Assembly: GCA_910584635.1 (NCBI GenBank)
Contig: CAJUBA010000005.1
Coordinates: 1 to 64,000 of the forward strand
From: an uncultured Christensenella sp.
GTDB taxonomy: Bacteria; Bacillota; Clostridia; Christensenellales; UBA3700
DNA length: 64,000 bases
Reading direction: 5' to 3'
Part shown: positions 8,096-16,593 of the stretch, piece by piece
How the letters are laid out: each line of letters opens with the position of its first letter
Numbering within the stretch: the first letter of the stretch is position 1
Position numbers and translations under genes: made by a program
The notes under the pieces: generated by a model
The model's database searches: none
What the model saw: the letters and a program-made list of their open reading frames with translations, nothing else
Told to the model about the DNA's origin: nothing

Positions 8096-8470
8096 TTATT
8101 TTTTACACTCGTCGCACAAATTGTAAAAACTCAAACCGAAACTAGAAAATTCGCTTTTCGAGCAGTATTTGTCTAGCATATTTTTCATATCGTCGGGATA
8201 GAGCATATCTGTTATTTTTCCGCATTTCGAGCAGATGACGTGGCAATGAGTGTCCAATTCAATATCGTAACGTTCTTTCTCTCCGCATCCTATGACTCGT
8301 CCCAAAACGCCTTTTTTTTCAAGATAAGCCAAATTACGGTATACTGTCGCAAGCGAGATGTTGGGGATAGTCTTGCGACATTCCTCGTATATGGCATCCG
8401 CGGAAGGATGACATCTCATATTCTTTATTACGTCTATTACAGCCTGTCGGCGAGAAGAGAACTTTTCCAT
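8096..8470 (-). CDS. perR: Fur-family regulator, PerR-like
   Basis: The protein has 124 residues from the ATG at 8470; a GTG 21 bases upstream lies before the predicted transcription start, so I prefer the ATG. The N-terminal winged helix (RRQAVIDVIKNMRCHPSADAIYEECRKTIPNISLATVYRNLAYLEKKG) is followed by a dimerisation domain with histidine-rich DTHCHVICSKCGKITDM and two structural-zinc CxxC pairs (CSKC and CDEC). The Asp in KITDM fits PerR better than Fur, which usually has Glu there. It is co-transcribed with reverse rubrerythrin, the classical target of clostridial PerR. It probably represses itself through boxes in its promoter. Fur remains an alternative because a nearly perfect Fur box lies upstream. 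Confidence 0.82.
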   Translation of the reverse strand: MEKFSSRRQAVIDVIKNMRCHPSADAIYEECRKTIPNISLATVYRNLAYLEKKGVLGRVIGCGEKERYDIELDTHCHVICSKCGKITDMLYPDDMKNMLDKYCSKSEFSSFGLSFYNLCDECKK

Positions 8471-8474
8471 ATCC

Positions 8475-8537
8475 TGGAAATATATTATCACAATAAATAT
8501 TTTCTGTCAATAAATTTTGATAATGATAATCATTATT
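8475..8537 (-). promoter_or_regulatory. perR promoter with Fur box and PerR-box-like site
   Basis: On the minus strand TTGACA (8505-8510) and TAATAT (8482-8487) are 17 bases apart. GATAATGATAATCATTATT at 8519-8537 matches the classical 19-bp Fur box in 18 positions and sits just upstream of the -35. A weaker PerR-box-like palindrome, TTATTGTGATAATAT (minus strand), overlaps the -10 at 8482-8496. The transcript would begin only about five bases before the ATG at 8470. Promoter and Fur box are seen; use of each box is inference. Confidence 0.75.
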
Positions 8538-8661
8538 ATTTTTATTTTCAAAATACGCTTGAATTGGTTGATTACAAAAAGTATAGCAGATAGAGTAAAA
8601 ATCTAGTTGATTGATGATATTCGGACAAGTCGTAGAAAATTCTTTGATAAATTGCCGGTAC

Positions 8662-8694
8662 CGGGAGAGCGTCAAAAGACGGTCGGCTCTCCCG
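8662..8694 (-). terminator. Hairpin after the DUF4091 gene
   Basis: A 9-bp perfect stem (CGGGAGAGC with GCTCTCCCG) with a 15-base loop lies 11 bases past the stop at 8706. No clear U-tract follows on the minus strand, so terminator function is uncertain. Confidence 0.5.
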
Positions 8695-8705
8695 TTGAGC
8701 AATGA

Positions 8706-10553
8706 TTATTTGTTTTTTATATCGCAATAAGATTTGGATATTAAGTATAACTTTGTTTTAACGTTTTGCATATCTTTTAGCATATTCTCTTTTCCGTTTT
8801 CCGTAAGCCATTTTGCTTTACGTCCCCAGATATTAGTCTTCGACATAGTATAAAATTCATAGTTGTTTTCTTCGCCGCCTTTAATACTGTCGAAAAGTTG
8901 TTGAATATCTTCGGCGAGTTGCAAGCAAGATTCGCGCATTAGATAAAGTTTGTTGACGTCTCTCACGCCTTCGTCGAGTTTTGCCAATCGCAAGGACAAT
9001 TTGCTTTGAGGCTGTTCGTCTTTATTCGTTGGATATACGAGAAAACAGTCGCCGGCAGGGAATGACCAGTGCGTGGATTCTTTCAACGGTTCTTCTACCC
9101 AGGCGTCGTACGCCCAGCGTAAAAAACCGGTAGCGTTTATAGAGCCGGCAAAGAGAATCGTCCAGTAACTTTCTACGGGGATGGATTTCGTGAAACTGTT
9201 GGGGACATGCTCCGTCGCCGTGTACATAGTGGTTTCTTGTTCGTTATTTCGTCTCAAACTTACTTGCTCTTTGAAGTCTTTCAAATTATTTCGTATTTGG
9301 TCGAGTCCTACGGACGCGTAATTCAATCTGTCGAAAATCGCCGAGTTGTGTTTGAAATCGTTGAAAGCCGCGGAGATTTTAAGCGTTTTTCCGTCTTTGT
9401 TTTTAACGTCGTTTATCAAATCAAGAGCGGTTTGCATATTGTGTCGTTCGTCAAACCCGATATAAGCGCTGTCAAACCAATCCTTTTCGTCAAGGTGTCT
9501 TATAAAATCTTGAAGAAAAGGCTTCCATACCTGCTCGTATTTTGTTTTATTTGCAGTGTTTACTTTTATTTTTTTGAGTTTATTTTTTGACTCGTCATAA
9601 TATCTTACTACGTTTTTCCATGGCATCAGACTGTAACATATTATCTTATCGGCGATACCTATTTCTTTATTCAAAGTTATCCATTTATCGAAATGGGTAT
9701 AATCGAATTTCCAGTCGCCGTCCGCCGTCTTTATCCATTTTATCATAGAAGGGTAGTGAATCTTGCTGTTTTTGGCGTACGTCTGCCCGCCCCAAGCGTC
9801 TTCGACTATGCTGGCTGTAACTGCGTGTCCGCCCAAACTTTTGTATAGAGTCATGTGCTGTTTGAGAATATTTAAGTGTTCTTGAGAAAAAGGTTGCACG
9901 CCGTAATAGTATGCGACGTTGTAGGGATGACTCCAATATTCTACGTCGAATTTATAATTTTCGCAATCGGGCATTTCAATATCCAATATTTCAACGGAGC
10001 AATCGAGAGTTACGCTCTTTTGAATATTGTCCGCGCAGATTTCTATCGAACCGCGATATACTCCTGCCGACGCTGTTTTGGAAGTATTGATTTCCACCCA
10101 AACCAATTGAAACTTATTCGCGTTGATGGTTACGGGACCGTCGGAATAAATTACTTCGGGGTAGTATTTTCTTTCGCCTTTCGGCATTTTATTAAACGGA
10201 TTGTTTGCGTACCAACCGGCATGACCCGTATACGCTTTGACGTCTTTTATAAATGAACATTTGATATTCGAAGAGGAAAGAGTATCGCTTTCGCTTTTCA
10301 TATCGGATACTTTGATTTTGACGTTGTCGAGATTGTTTTCTGCGCATAAAATTGCAAATTCTGCGTTCGCTTTGTCGTTTTTCCATGCCCATAGATTTAT
10401 ATTTTTTTCCTTTGGCATGCTCAATATCTCGTCGTAACATTCTTGACGGTATTGGTCGAAATCGTTTACGAAAGTAGCGTCAATGCCGTCAAAATCATAT
10501 TTTCTTAAAGAGGTTGTATTATCAGCGTTGTTTTTCAATGTTCTTGTTTCCAC
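8706..10553 (-). CDS. DUF4091 (GH123-like) putative glycoside hydrolase
   Basis: The protein has 615 residues from a GTG start at 10553 preceded by GAGG. There is no signal peptide or membrane segment, so it is probably cytoplasmic. The N-terminal third looks like a beta-sandwich (VWVEINTSKTASAGVYRGSIEI is characteristic of proteins with DUF4091). The central part is a predicted TIM barrel with HYPSMIKWIK, MPWKNVVRYYDE and SAYIGFDERHN. The adjacent Asp-Glu of GFDER is placed like the Asp-Glu pair of GH123 N-acetylgalactosaminidases. The C-terminal LRLAKLDEGVRDVNKLYLM is typical of DUF4091. It may act on an imported amino-sugar glycan, but the substrate cannot be read from sequence. It has no functional neighbours. 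Confidence 0.75.
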   Translation of the reverse strand: METRTLKNNADNTTSLRKYDFDGIDATFVNDFDQYRQECYDEILSMPKEKNINLWAWKNDKANAEFAILCAENNLDNVKIKVSDMKSESDTLSSSNIKCSFIKDVKAYTGHAGWYANNPFNKMPKGERKYYPEVIYSDGPVTINANKFQLVWVEINTSKTASAGVYRGSIEICADNIQKSVTLDCSVEILDIEMPDCENYKFDVEYWSHPYNVAYYYGVQPFSQEHLNILKQHMTLYKSLGGHAVTASIVEDAWGGQTYAKNSKIHYPSMIKWIKTADGDWKFDYTHFDKWITLNKEIGIADKIICYSLMPWKNVVRYYDESKNKLKKIKVNTANKTKYEQVWKPFLQDFIRHLDEKDWFDSAYIGFDERHNMQTALDLINDVKNKDGKTLKISAAFNDFKHNSAIFDRLNYASVGLDQIRNNLKDFKEQVSLRRNNEQETTMYTATEHVPNSFTKSIPVESYWTILFAGSINATGFLRWAYDAWVEEPLKESTHWSFPAGDCFLVYPTNKDEQPQSKLSLRLAKLDEGVRDVNKLYLMRESCLQLAEDIQQLFDSIKGGEENNYEFYTMSKTNIWGRKAKWLTENGKENMLKDMQNVKTKLYLISKSYCDIKNK

Positions 10554-10766
10554 GGTATTTCCTCATCTTCATAATCTTTTCAATATAAATAATAAAAAGC
10601 ATAAATTTTTATATTGTATATTTATTTTATCATATTAAGACGCTACTAATCAATACTAAATTATTTAACGGTTGAGTCAATTTCAAAATTATAAACTCCG
10701 ACTATACGGTATAATGAATTACCGCTTTCAAGATATACGTACTTAGCCGAAATTACTAAAAAATCC

Positions 10767-10796
10767 TTGACAAGTCAATAATGGTTATTGTAAGAT
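10767..10796 (+). promoter_or_regulatory. copA promoter
   Basis: TTGACA (10767-10772) and TAAGAT (10791-10796) are 18 bases apart, 36 bases before the copA ATG. No CopY- or CsoR-type operator is obvious. The rest of the 10554-10831 gap is A/T-rich and I see nothing else in it. Confidence 0.7.
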
Positions 10797-10831
10797 AAAT
10801 AAAACCTAGTAAAAAAGTAGGGATTGATAAA

Positions 10832-13297
10832 ATGTTAAAAAAACTTAAATTCAATATTCAGGGAATGACTTGCGTAGTATGTTCGGGTTCGTGTCAAAAA
10901 GCGATAGAAAAACTTGACGGCGTGAAATCTTGCAACGTCAATTTTGCAAGCGGAGTCGCTTTGGTAGAGTACGACGAAGAAAAGGTCGGCGAAAAAGAAA
11001 TTTACGGAGCGGTCGAAAAAGCGGGATACAAGGCTATAGCGGGAGAAAAGCAAGAGAAGAAGAGCGGCGTAGCAAAGGTTGTCGCTATGCTTGTATTTTC
11101 AGTCGCGTTACTTGCGTACGCCATGCTTGCTATGGCGGGCGTTAAGTATCCGTCGGCAATATCGCCCGACGACAGTCCTATAGTCTTTACTCTTATTCAA
11201 CTTTTGCTTTGTATTCCCGTTATGATAATGGGCGGAGCGTTTTATATCAGAGGATTCAAAAATCTTTTCAGGGCAAAACCCAATATGGACAGCCTTGTGG
11301 CGGTAAGCACTACGACGGCATTTATATACAGTTTTGTCAATTTTATATTGATTTGCGCGGGGGACGGACATAAGGTTCACAGTCTTTATTTGGAGAGCGT
11401 AGCCGTAATAATCGCGGTAATTACTTTGGGTAAGTTTTTGGAAAGCAAGTCGCTGAAAAAGACGGGCGACGCTATAAGACAACTGACGTTGCTTACTCCG
11501 GCGTATGCGACGGTATTGCGCGACGGAGAATGGGTAAAAGTAGACAGCAGCGAAGTGAAAGTCGGAGATATAGCGCTTGTTAAGGCGGGAGAGAGTTTTT
11601 GTTGCGACGGCGAAGTAATAGAAGGCGAGAGCAACGTCAACGAAAGTATGCTTACCGGCGAAAGCATGCCTGTGGACAAAGGCGTCTGTTCAAAGGTTTT
11701 CGGAGGAACGGTAAACGGAAACGGTATATTGAAATTCAGAGCGGAAGGCGTGGGAGAAACGACCAAACTTTCCAAGATTATTAAACTGGTAGAAGACGCG
11801 CAAAATTCAAAAGCGCCTATAGCGAGAATAGCCGATAAAGTATCGGGAGTATTCGTGCCGGTCGTGATAGCGATTGCGCTTATTGCGGGAATAATTTGGT
11901 GGGCGACCAACGGGATTGCGCTAGCCGTCGAGATATTCGTCGGCGTGCTTGTCATAGCGTGTCCTTGCGCGCTTGGTCTTGCCACTCCCACCGCAATAAT
12001 TACGGGTATAGGCAGAGGCGCGAGAGGTGGGATACTTTTCAAAAACGCCGAAAGTCTTGAAAGACTCGGCAGCGTTGATACCGTCGTTTTCGATAAAACG
12101 GGTACTGTAACAGAAGGCGCTCCTACTTTGACGGATAAATATCTGCTGGGCGACGAGGAAGAAATACTATCGCTTGTTCGCGCGGTAGAGAGCGTAAGCG
12201 AACACCCTATCGCTAAAGCGATTACCGAGGCTTTGCCAGATAACGGAATCAAAGCGGAAGTAAAAATAATGTCGGGATACGGATTGGAAGGAAAAGCAGA
12301 CGGGAAAACAGTATTGTGCGGAAATAAAGCGCTGATGGATAATTACGGCGTAAACGTAGAAAATATTATAGAAAAAGCCGACGGATTTTCCGATGAAGGA
12401 AAGAGTATTATAATGATTGCTATAGACGGCAGAGCGGTCGGAGTTTTGGCTGTTGCGGATACTTTGAAAGACGATAGCGCGCAAGCAATAGAACGGCTTA
12501 AAAAACTCAATCTCAGACTTATACTTTTAAGCGGAGATAACAAACGCGTCGCGGATAACATCGCGTCAAAAGCGGGAATAGACGAGGTAATAGCCAACGT
12601 ACTGCCCGAACAAAAAAGCGAGGTAATCGAAAGGCTGATGGCGGAGGGCAGAAACGTCGCTATGGTGGGCGACGGAATAAACGACGCTCCCGCGCTTGCC
12701 AAAGCCAATGTCGGTATCGCAATGGGAAGCGGCAGCGATATAGCGATAGAAAGCGGTCAAGTAGTGATAGTAGGCGGAAAGATTTCGGGAGTAGAACGCG
12801 CGATACGTCTTGCGAGGGCGACTATGAGAAATATAAAGGAAAATCTGTTTTGGGCGTTTATTTACAATATAATCGGAATACCTATCGCTTGCGGCGTACT
12901 TTATCCTATAAACGGATATATTATGAAGCCTATGTTGGGCGGACTTGCGATGAGTCTTTCGTCCGTGTCGGTAGTAGCCAACGCGCTTAGATTAAATATG
13001 TTCAAATTTGACAAAAATAAAAAAGAATCAAAAAACGAATGCGTCGGTTCGTGTCCTATTTCGAGCGCGGATGACGATGGCAAAAAGGAGAATGAAACTA
13101 TGAAAATTACGGTAAACGGTATGATGTGTTCGCATTGCGAAAGCAGAGTTAACAAAGCGGTAGGAGAATTGAGCGGAGTAACTTTCGTCGGAGCAGATCA
13201 CGACAACAATCTTGTAGAAGTTACCTTTGACGAGAACAAGGTTACGCTTGACGAAATAAAGAACGCGATAAGAGCGCAAGGCTACGAGGTTTTGTAA
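10832..13297 (+). CDS. copA: Copper-exporting P1B-type ATPase with a C-terminal CopZ-like domain
   Basis: The 821-residue pump expels Cu+ using ATP. The N-terminal heavy-metal domain has GMTCVVCSGSC (about 10-20). Membrane segments follow, then the phosphatase loop with MLTGES, the metal-site ACPCALGLATP, the phosphorylation motif DKTGT with Asp421, an HP motif (SEHPIA) and GDGINDAPALAKA. After the last membrane pair and a Lys-rich linker, a second heavy-metal domain begins at residue 757 (MKITVNGMMCSHCESRV). This C-terminal placement is unusual, and the domain is preceded by a strong in-frame ribosome site. An extra-domain pump or a pump/chaperone pair are both possible. The native promoter is just upstream. 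Confidence 0.95.
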   Translation: MLKKLKFNIQGMTCVVCSGSCQKAIEKLDGVKSCNVNFASGVALVEYDEEKVGEKEIYGAVEKAGYKAIAGEKQEKKSGVAKVVAMLVFSVALLAYAMLAMAGVKYPSAISPDDSPIVFTLIQLLLCIPVMIMGGAFYIRGFKNLFRAKPNMDSLVAVSTTTAFIYSFVNFILICAGDGHKVHSLYLESVAVIIAVITLGKFLESKSLKKTGDAIRQLTLLTPAYATVLRDGEWVKVDSSEVKVGDIALVKAGESFCCDGEVIEGESNVNESMLTGESMPVDKGVCSKVFGGTVNGNGILKFRAEGVGETTKLSKIIKLVEDAQNSKAPIARIADKVSGVFVPVVIAIALIAGIIWWATNGIALAVEIFVGVLVIACPCALGLATPTAIITGIGRGARGGILFKNAESLERLGSVDTVVFDKTGTVTEGAPTLTDKYLLGDEEEILSLVRAVESVSEHPIAKAITEALPDNGIKAEVKIMSGYGLEGKADGKTVLCGNKALMDNYGVNVENIIEKADGFSDEGKSIIMIAIDGRAVGVLAVADTLKDDSAQAIERLKKLNLRLILLSGDNKRVADNIASKAGIDEVIANVLPEQKSEVIERLMAEGRNVAMVGDGINDAPALAKANVGIAMGSGSDIAIESGQVVIVGGKISGVERAIRLARATMRNIKENLFWAFIYNIIGIPIACGVLYPINGYIMKPMLGGLAMSLSSVSVVANALRLNMFKFDKNKKESKNECVGSCPISSADDDGKKENETMKITVNGMMCSHCESRVNKAVGELSGVTFVGADHDNNLVEVTFDENKVTLDEIKNAIRAQGYEVL
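13100..13297 (+). other. Possible internal translation start giving a free CopZ chaperone
   Basis: Within copA, AAAAAGGAG (13082-13090) lies 9 bases before an in-frame ATG at 13100. Initiation there would give a 65-residue protein, MKITVNGMMCSHCE..., with the GMxCxHC copper site and the exact size of a free CopZ. The site lies precisely at the domain boundary. A separate protein is inferred, not shown. Confidence 0.55.
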
Positions 13298-13302
13298 AAC
13301 CG

Positions 13303-13331
13303 TTGACATAAAAAGCGCTTTGTATTAAAAT
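13303..13331 (+). promoter_or_regulatory. Promoter of the DAHP synthase gene
   Basis: TTGACA (13303-13308), a 17-base spacer and TAAAAT (13326-13331) lie directly after copA, so the next gene has its own sigma-A promoter. Confidence 0.8.
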
Positions 13332-13360
13332 AATTTATTATAAATACAGAGGACGCGTCG

Positions 13361-14389
13361 ATGTTTGAAAAAGTAAAGAAGATACTGAGCGAAGAGGAAG
13401 TCAAGGGAATTTCTCATTTGTCGCCCGCTTGTCAAAAACTCAAAAACGAAAGGGATGAAAGAGCGAAAAAGATAATTTCAGGCGAAGATAAAAGACTTAT
13501 GTTGATTGTGGGGCCTTGTTCCGCAGACAACGCCGACGCCGTTTGCGATTACGTTGCAAGACTTGCAAAGACCGCGGAAAGGGTAAAAGATAAAGTCTTT
13601 ATAATTCCGAGAATCTATACGAACAAACCTCGCACTAGAGGGGAGGGATACAAAGGCATTCTTCACAATCCCGATCCGCATAAAAACGTTACGGATATTT
13701 TGGCGGGCATTATCGCGATAAGAGATATGCATATCAAAGCGATAAGCGAAAGCGGTTTGAGCGCCGCCGACGAAATGCTTTATCCCGACAATTATCACTA
13801 TCTCGACGATCTTTTGACCTATGTCGCAGTAGGCGCGAGGTCTTCGGAAAATCAACAGCACAGACTTGTCGCAAGCGGAGTAGACGTGCCGGTAGGTATT
13901 AAAAACCCAATGAACGGAAGCATGAGCGTTACGCTTAATTCAATATATGCGGCGCAGATTCCCAACGAGTTCAAATATCTCGATTATCAAGTCAAGACGC
14001 AGGGCAACGCTTACGCTCACGCTATTTTGAGGGGAAGCGTTGACGTGTACGGAAACAACCACCAGAATTATCATTATGAAGATATCGTTAAATTCGCCGA
14101 TATGTATAAAAGCCAATGCTTGAAAAATCCCGCGATAATTATCGATACGAATCACTCTAATTCAGGTAAGAACTATATCGAACAGATACGAATCGCGCAC
14201 GAGATAGTAAACAATATGAATTATAACGAGAGTATTAGAAATATCGTCAAAGGTATGTTGATAGAGTCTTATATCGAAGACGGAAATCAGAAGGTAAGCG
14301 AAAACGTATACGGAAAGTCCGTTACCGATTCCTGTCTGGGCTGGGAGAAGACGGAAAGATTGATTTACGATATTGCGGAAAGGTTTTAA
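13361..14389 (+). CDS. aroF: 3-deoxy-7-phosphoheptulonate (DAHP) synthase, class I AroG/AroF type
   Basis: This enzyme joins phosphoenolpyruvate and erythrose-4-phosphate in the first step of the shikimate pathway. The 342-residue length and motifs fit the AroFGH type: LIVGPCSADN (residue 48 onward), IPRIYTNKPRTRGEGYKG, NPMNGSMSVTLNSI, LRGSVDVYGNNHQNYHYEDI, and IDTNHSNSGK with metal-binding His, followed by GMLIESYIEDGNQ. The AroG/F/H subtype, and so the feedback amino acid, cannot be settled by eye. It stands alone, with its own promoter before and a terminator after; no other shikimate gene is nearby. Confidence 0.93.
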   Translation: MFEKVKKILSEEEVKGISHLSPACQKLKNERDERAKKIISGEDKRLMLIVGPCSADNADAVCDYVARLAKTAERVKDKVFIIPRIYTNKPRTRGEGYKGILHNPDPHKNVTDILAGIIAIRDMHIKAISESGLSAADEMLYPDNYHYLDDLLTYVAVGARSSENQQHRLVASGVDVPVGIKNPMNGSMSVTLNSIYAAQIPNEFKYLDYQVKTQGNAYAHAILRGSVDVYGNNHQNYHYEDIVKFADMYKSQCLKNPAIIIDTNHSNSGKNYIEQIRIAHEIVNNMNYNESIRNIVKGMLIESYIEDGNQKVSENVYGKSVTDSCLGWEKTERLIYDIAERF

Positions 14390-14393
14390 TAAG

Positions 14394-14426
14394 AAAGACG
14401 GCGGATGCTAACGCTCCGTCTTTTTT
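14394..14426 (+). terminator. Terminator of DAHP synthase gene
   Basis: A stem of AAAGACGG with CCGTCTTT is followed by six T residues, 5 bases after the stop. Confidence 0.8.
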
Positions 14427-14544
14427 GAATCTTTATAATACTGTATATATTGTTTTATTTATTTAGTAACGTGCGTTAGAGGCGTGTGTCAAATAATTTA
14501 TCCGTTACATAATATGTATTATTCTTTGTCTGACGGAGGGATTT

Positions 14545-15159
14545 ATGACAATTATTGACAAGTCGACGACTTATATTTCGCCCGACGCGGTTATTGCGGA
14601 GGATGCGATAATTTATCCGAACAATCATATTTTAGGAAGCAGCGTTATAGGAAGCGGTTGCAAAATAATGCCCAACTGCATAATAGAAGACAGCGCGATA
14701 GGCGCCAACACCGTAGTTACGGCAAGCGTAATGCAAGAAGCGAGAGTTGGCGAAAATACGACTGTCGGACCGTACGCTTATTTGAGAAAGGGAGCAAAAG
14801 TAGGAAACCATTGCAGAATAGGCGATTTTGTGGAAATTAAAAACGCGACGGTAGGAGATTATACCAAGGCTTCTCATTTGGCGTATATGGGCGACGTAAC
14901 GATAGGCGAACGTTGCAACGTAGGCTGCGGAGTGATATTCGTAAACTACGACGGCAAGACCAAACATTCCAGCGTGGTGGAAGACAACTGCTTTATCGGT
15001 TCCAACTGCAATATAATCGCGCCGGTTACTTTGCGCGAAGGAAGTTATATAGCGGCGGGTACGACGGTAACTCACGAAACGCCTATGTCGAGTTTTGTTA
15101 TCGGAAGGTCAAGACAGATAATCAAGGAATCCAGAGGAGCGGAAAGATATGGCGATTAA
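14545..15159 (+). CDS. Stand-alone glucosamine-1-phosphate N-acetyltransferase (GlmU C-terminal half)
   Basis: This 204-residue protein is built of hexapeptide repeats (left-handed beta-helix) and matches the acetyltransferase half of GlmU: VGPYAYLRKGAKVG, IGDFVEIKNATVGD, the catalytic His111 in KASHLAYMGD, NVGCGVIFVNYDGKTKH and SYIAAGTTVTHETP. Normal GlmU also carries an N-terminal uridylyltransferase of about 250 residues, which is absent here; the 155 bases upstream hold no trace of it. The start follows an ACGGAGGG ribosome site. The gene overlaps glmM by 11 bases, so both steps from GlcN-6-P to GlcNAc-1-P are encoded together; UDP-GlcNAc would need a separate uridylyltransferase. Other acyl or sugar substrates are possible but less likely. 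Confidence 0.85.
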   Translation: MTIIDKSTTYISPDAVIAEDAIIYPNNHILGSSVIGSGCKIMPNCIIEDSAIGANTVVTASVMQEARVGENTTVGPYAYLRKGAKVGNHCRIGDFVEIKNATVGDYTKASHLAYMGDVTIGERCNVGCGVIFVNYDGKTKHSSVVEDNCFIGSNCNIIAPVTLREGSYIAAGTTVTHETPMSSFVIGRSRQIIKESRGAERYGD

Positions 15160-16444
15160 ATTCGGAACGGACGGAATCCGCGGCATCGCTTATGAAGAAC
15201 TTACCCAAGACGTCGCTTACAGAGTAGGCAACGCTTTGGCGAGGCTCGTCGGCGGATGCCGCGTGGCAATAGGACGCGATACGAGAGTGTCGGGAGAAGA
15301 TATTTCTCAAGCGTTGATAAACGGACTTGTATCGGCGGGAGGAAACGCTTTGGATTGCAAACTCATGCCGACCGCCGGCGTGTCGTATATAACAAAAAAA
15401 TACAAATGCGATTTCGGCGTTGTAATCAGCGCTTCTCACAATCCTCCCGAATACAACGGAATCAAAGTATTCGATTCTCATGGCTTAAAGGCAAGCGAGG
15501 AAACGGAAAGTTTAATCGAAAAACTTATTTTGCAAGAGCCGATTAGCGCGACGAAGGGCAGCGTATCAGATTTTTCCCAAAGCGAGAAAGAGTATATAGA
15601 TTTCCTTGTCGGAAAGGGAATTGATTTGACTGGATTGAAAATTTTGCTCGACTGTTCAAACGGCGCGTGCGTGAGAATCGCTCCGAAAGTGTTTGAGGCG
15701 CTGGGCGCTGACGTTACTGCAATCAACACGAGCGAAGACGGCGCAATAATAAACGAAAACTGCGGAGCAGTAAACGCGTTGCTTCTTTGCGATATAGCAA
15801 AGGATTTCGATATGACTTTCGCTTTTGACGGCGACAGCGACAGACTTATCGCGCTTGACGAAAAGGGCGAAGTGGTCGACGGCGACAAAAATTTATTTAT
15901 TATCGGCAGATACTTAAAAGAAAAAGGAAAACTGGACGCAAATACGGTCGTAGGCACTTCTATGACGAATATGGGTATAGAAAAGGCGTTTGCGGAACAG
16001 GGAATAGTTTTTGAAAGAGCGGACGTGGGCGATAAGTACGTTATGAGAAGACTGTTGGAGAAAGGCGGAGTACTCGGCGGAGAAGGATCGGGGCATACAA
16101 TAATGCTCAACGAAAGCGCGACGGGCGACGGCGTTCAAACCGCTGTCATTTTATCAAAAATCGTAAAAGAAAGCGGAAAACCTCTTTCTACTTTGTCTAA
16201 AACGCAGATTTTTCCGCAGATTATCAGTTCAATAAAAGTTAAAGATAAAGAGAAAATAATGTCGGACGAGAGGCTTATCGACGCATATTCTCAATGGCAA
16301 AGGCAATTTGCGGGAAAGGGCAGGATTTTACTCAGACCGTCGGGAACGGAACAGAAAATAAGAATTATGGTCGAGAGTTGCAGCAGCAAATTAAATGAAA
16401 ATTGCGTTAAATTTTTAACGAACATAATCGGTCAAATAGAATAA
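15149..16444 (+). CDS. glmM: Phosphoglucosamine mutase
   Basis: It converts glucosamine-6-phosphate to glucosamine-1-phosphate for cell-wall precursor synthesis. Motifs in order: KFGTDGIRG at the N-terminus, VAIGRDTRVSG, the phosphoserine loop VVISASHNPPEYNG (active Ser96), the metal loop FAFDGDSDRLIALD, GGEGSGHTI sugar loop, and the phosphate-binding LRPSGTEQKIRIMVE near the C-terminus. Length 431 is slightly short against the usual 445-450 but all motifs are present. Its ATG lies inside the 3' end of the acetyltransferase gene (11-base overlap), implying translational coupling. Confidence 0.96.
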   Translation: MAIKFGTDGIRGIAYEELTQDVAYRVGNALARLVGGCRVAIGRDTRVSGEDISQALINGLVSAGGNALDCKLMPTAGVSYITKKYKCDFGVVISASHNPPEYNGIKVFDSHGLKASEETESLIEKLILQEPISATKGSVSDFSQSEKEYIDFLVGKGIDLTGLKILLDCSNGACVRIAPKVFEALGADVTAINTSEDGAIINENCGAVNALLLCDIAKDFDMTFAFDGDSDRLIALDEKGEVVDGDKNLFIIGRYLKEKGKLDANTVVGTSMTNMGIEKAFAEQGIVFERADVGDKYVMRRLLEKGGVLGGEGSGHTIMLNESATGDGVQTAVILSKIVKESGKPLSTLSKTQIFPQIISSIKVKDKEKIMSDERLIDAYSQWQRQFAGKGRILLRPSGTEQKIRIMVESCSSKLNENCVKFLTNIIGQIE

Positions 16445-16593
16445 TCTCGGCTAAAAATGGAAAAATTAAAAAATTTTTTAATCTTATTTTAATAAAACTT
16501 TCAAACTCATATTGAAAATTCTACTATTATATAATAGAATGTAAACGTAATTTAGTTTGCAAAAACTATATAAATTATGAGGAGGAGGGAGTT

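Noticed and set aside
8519..8537. A divergent plus-strand gene controlled by the Fur box
   Set aside because: The nearest plus-strand frames are shadows; the gap to 8706 holds only the 3' hairpin of the DUF4091 gene.
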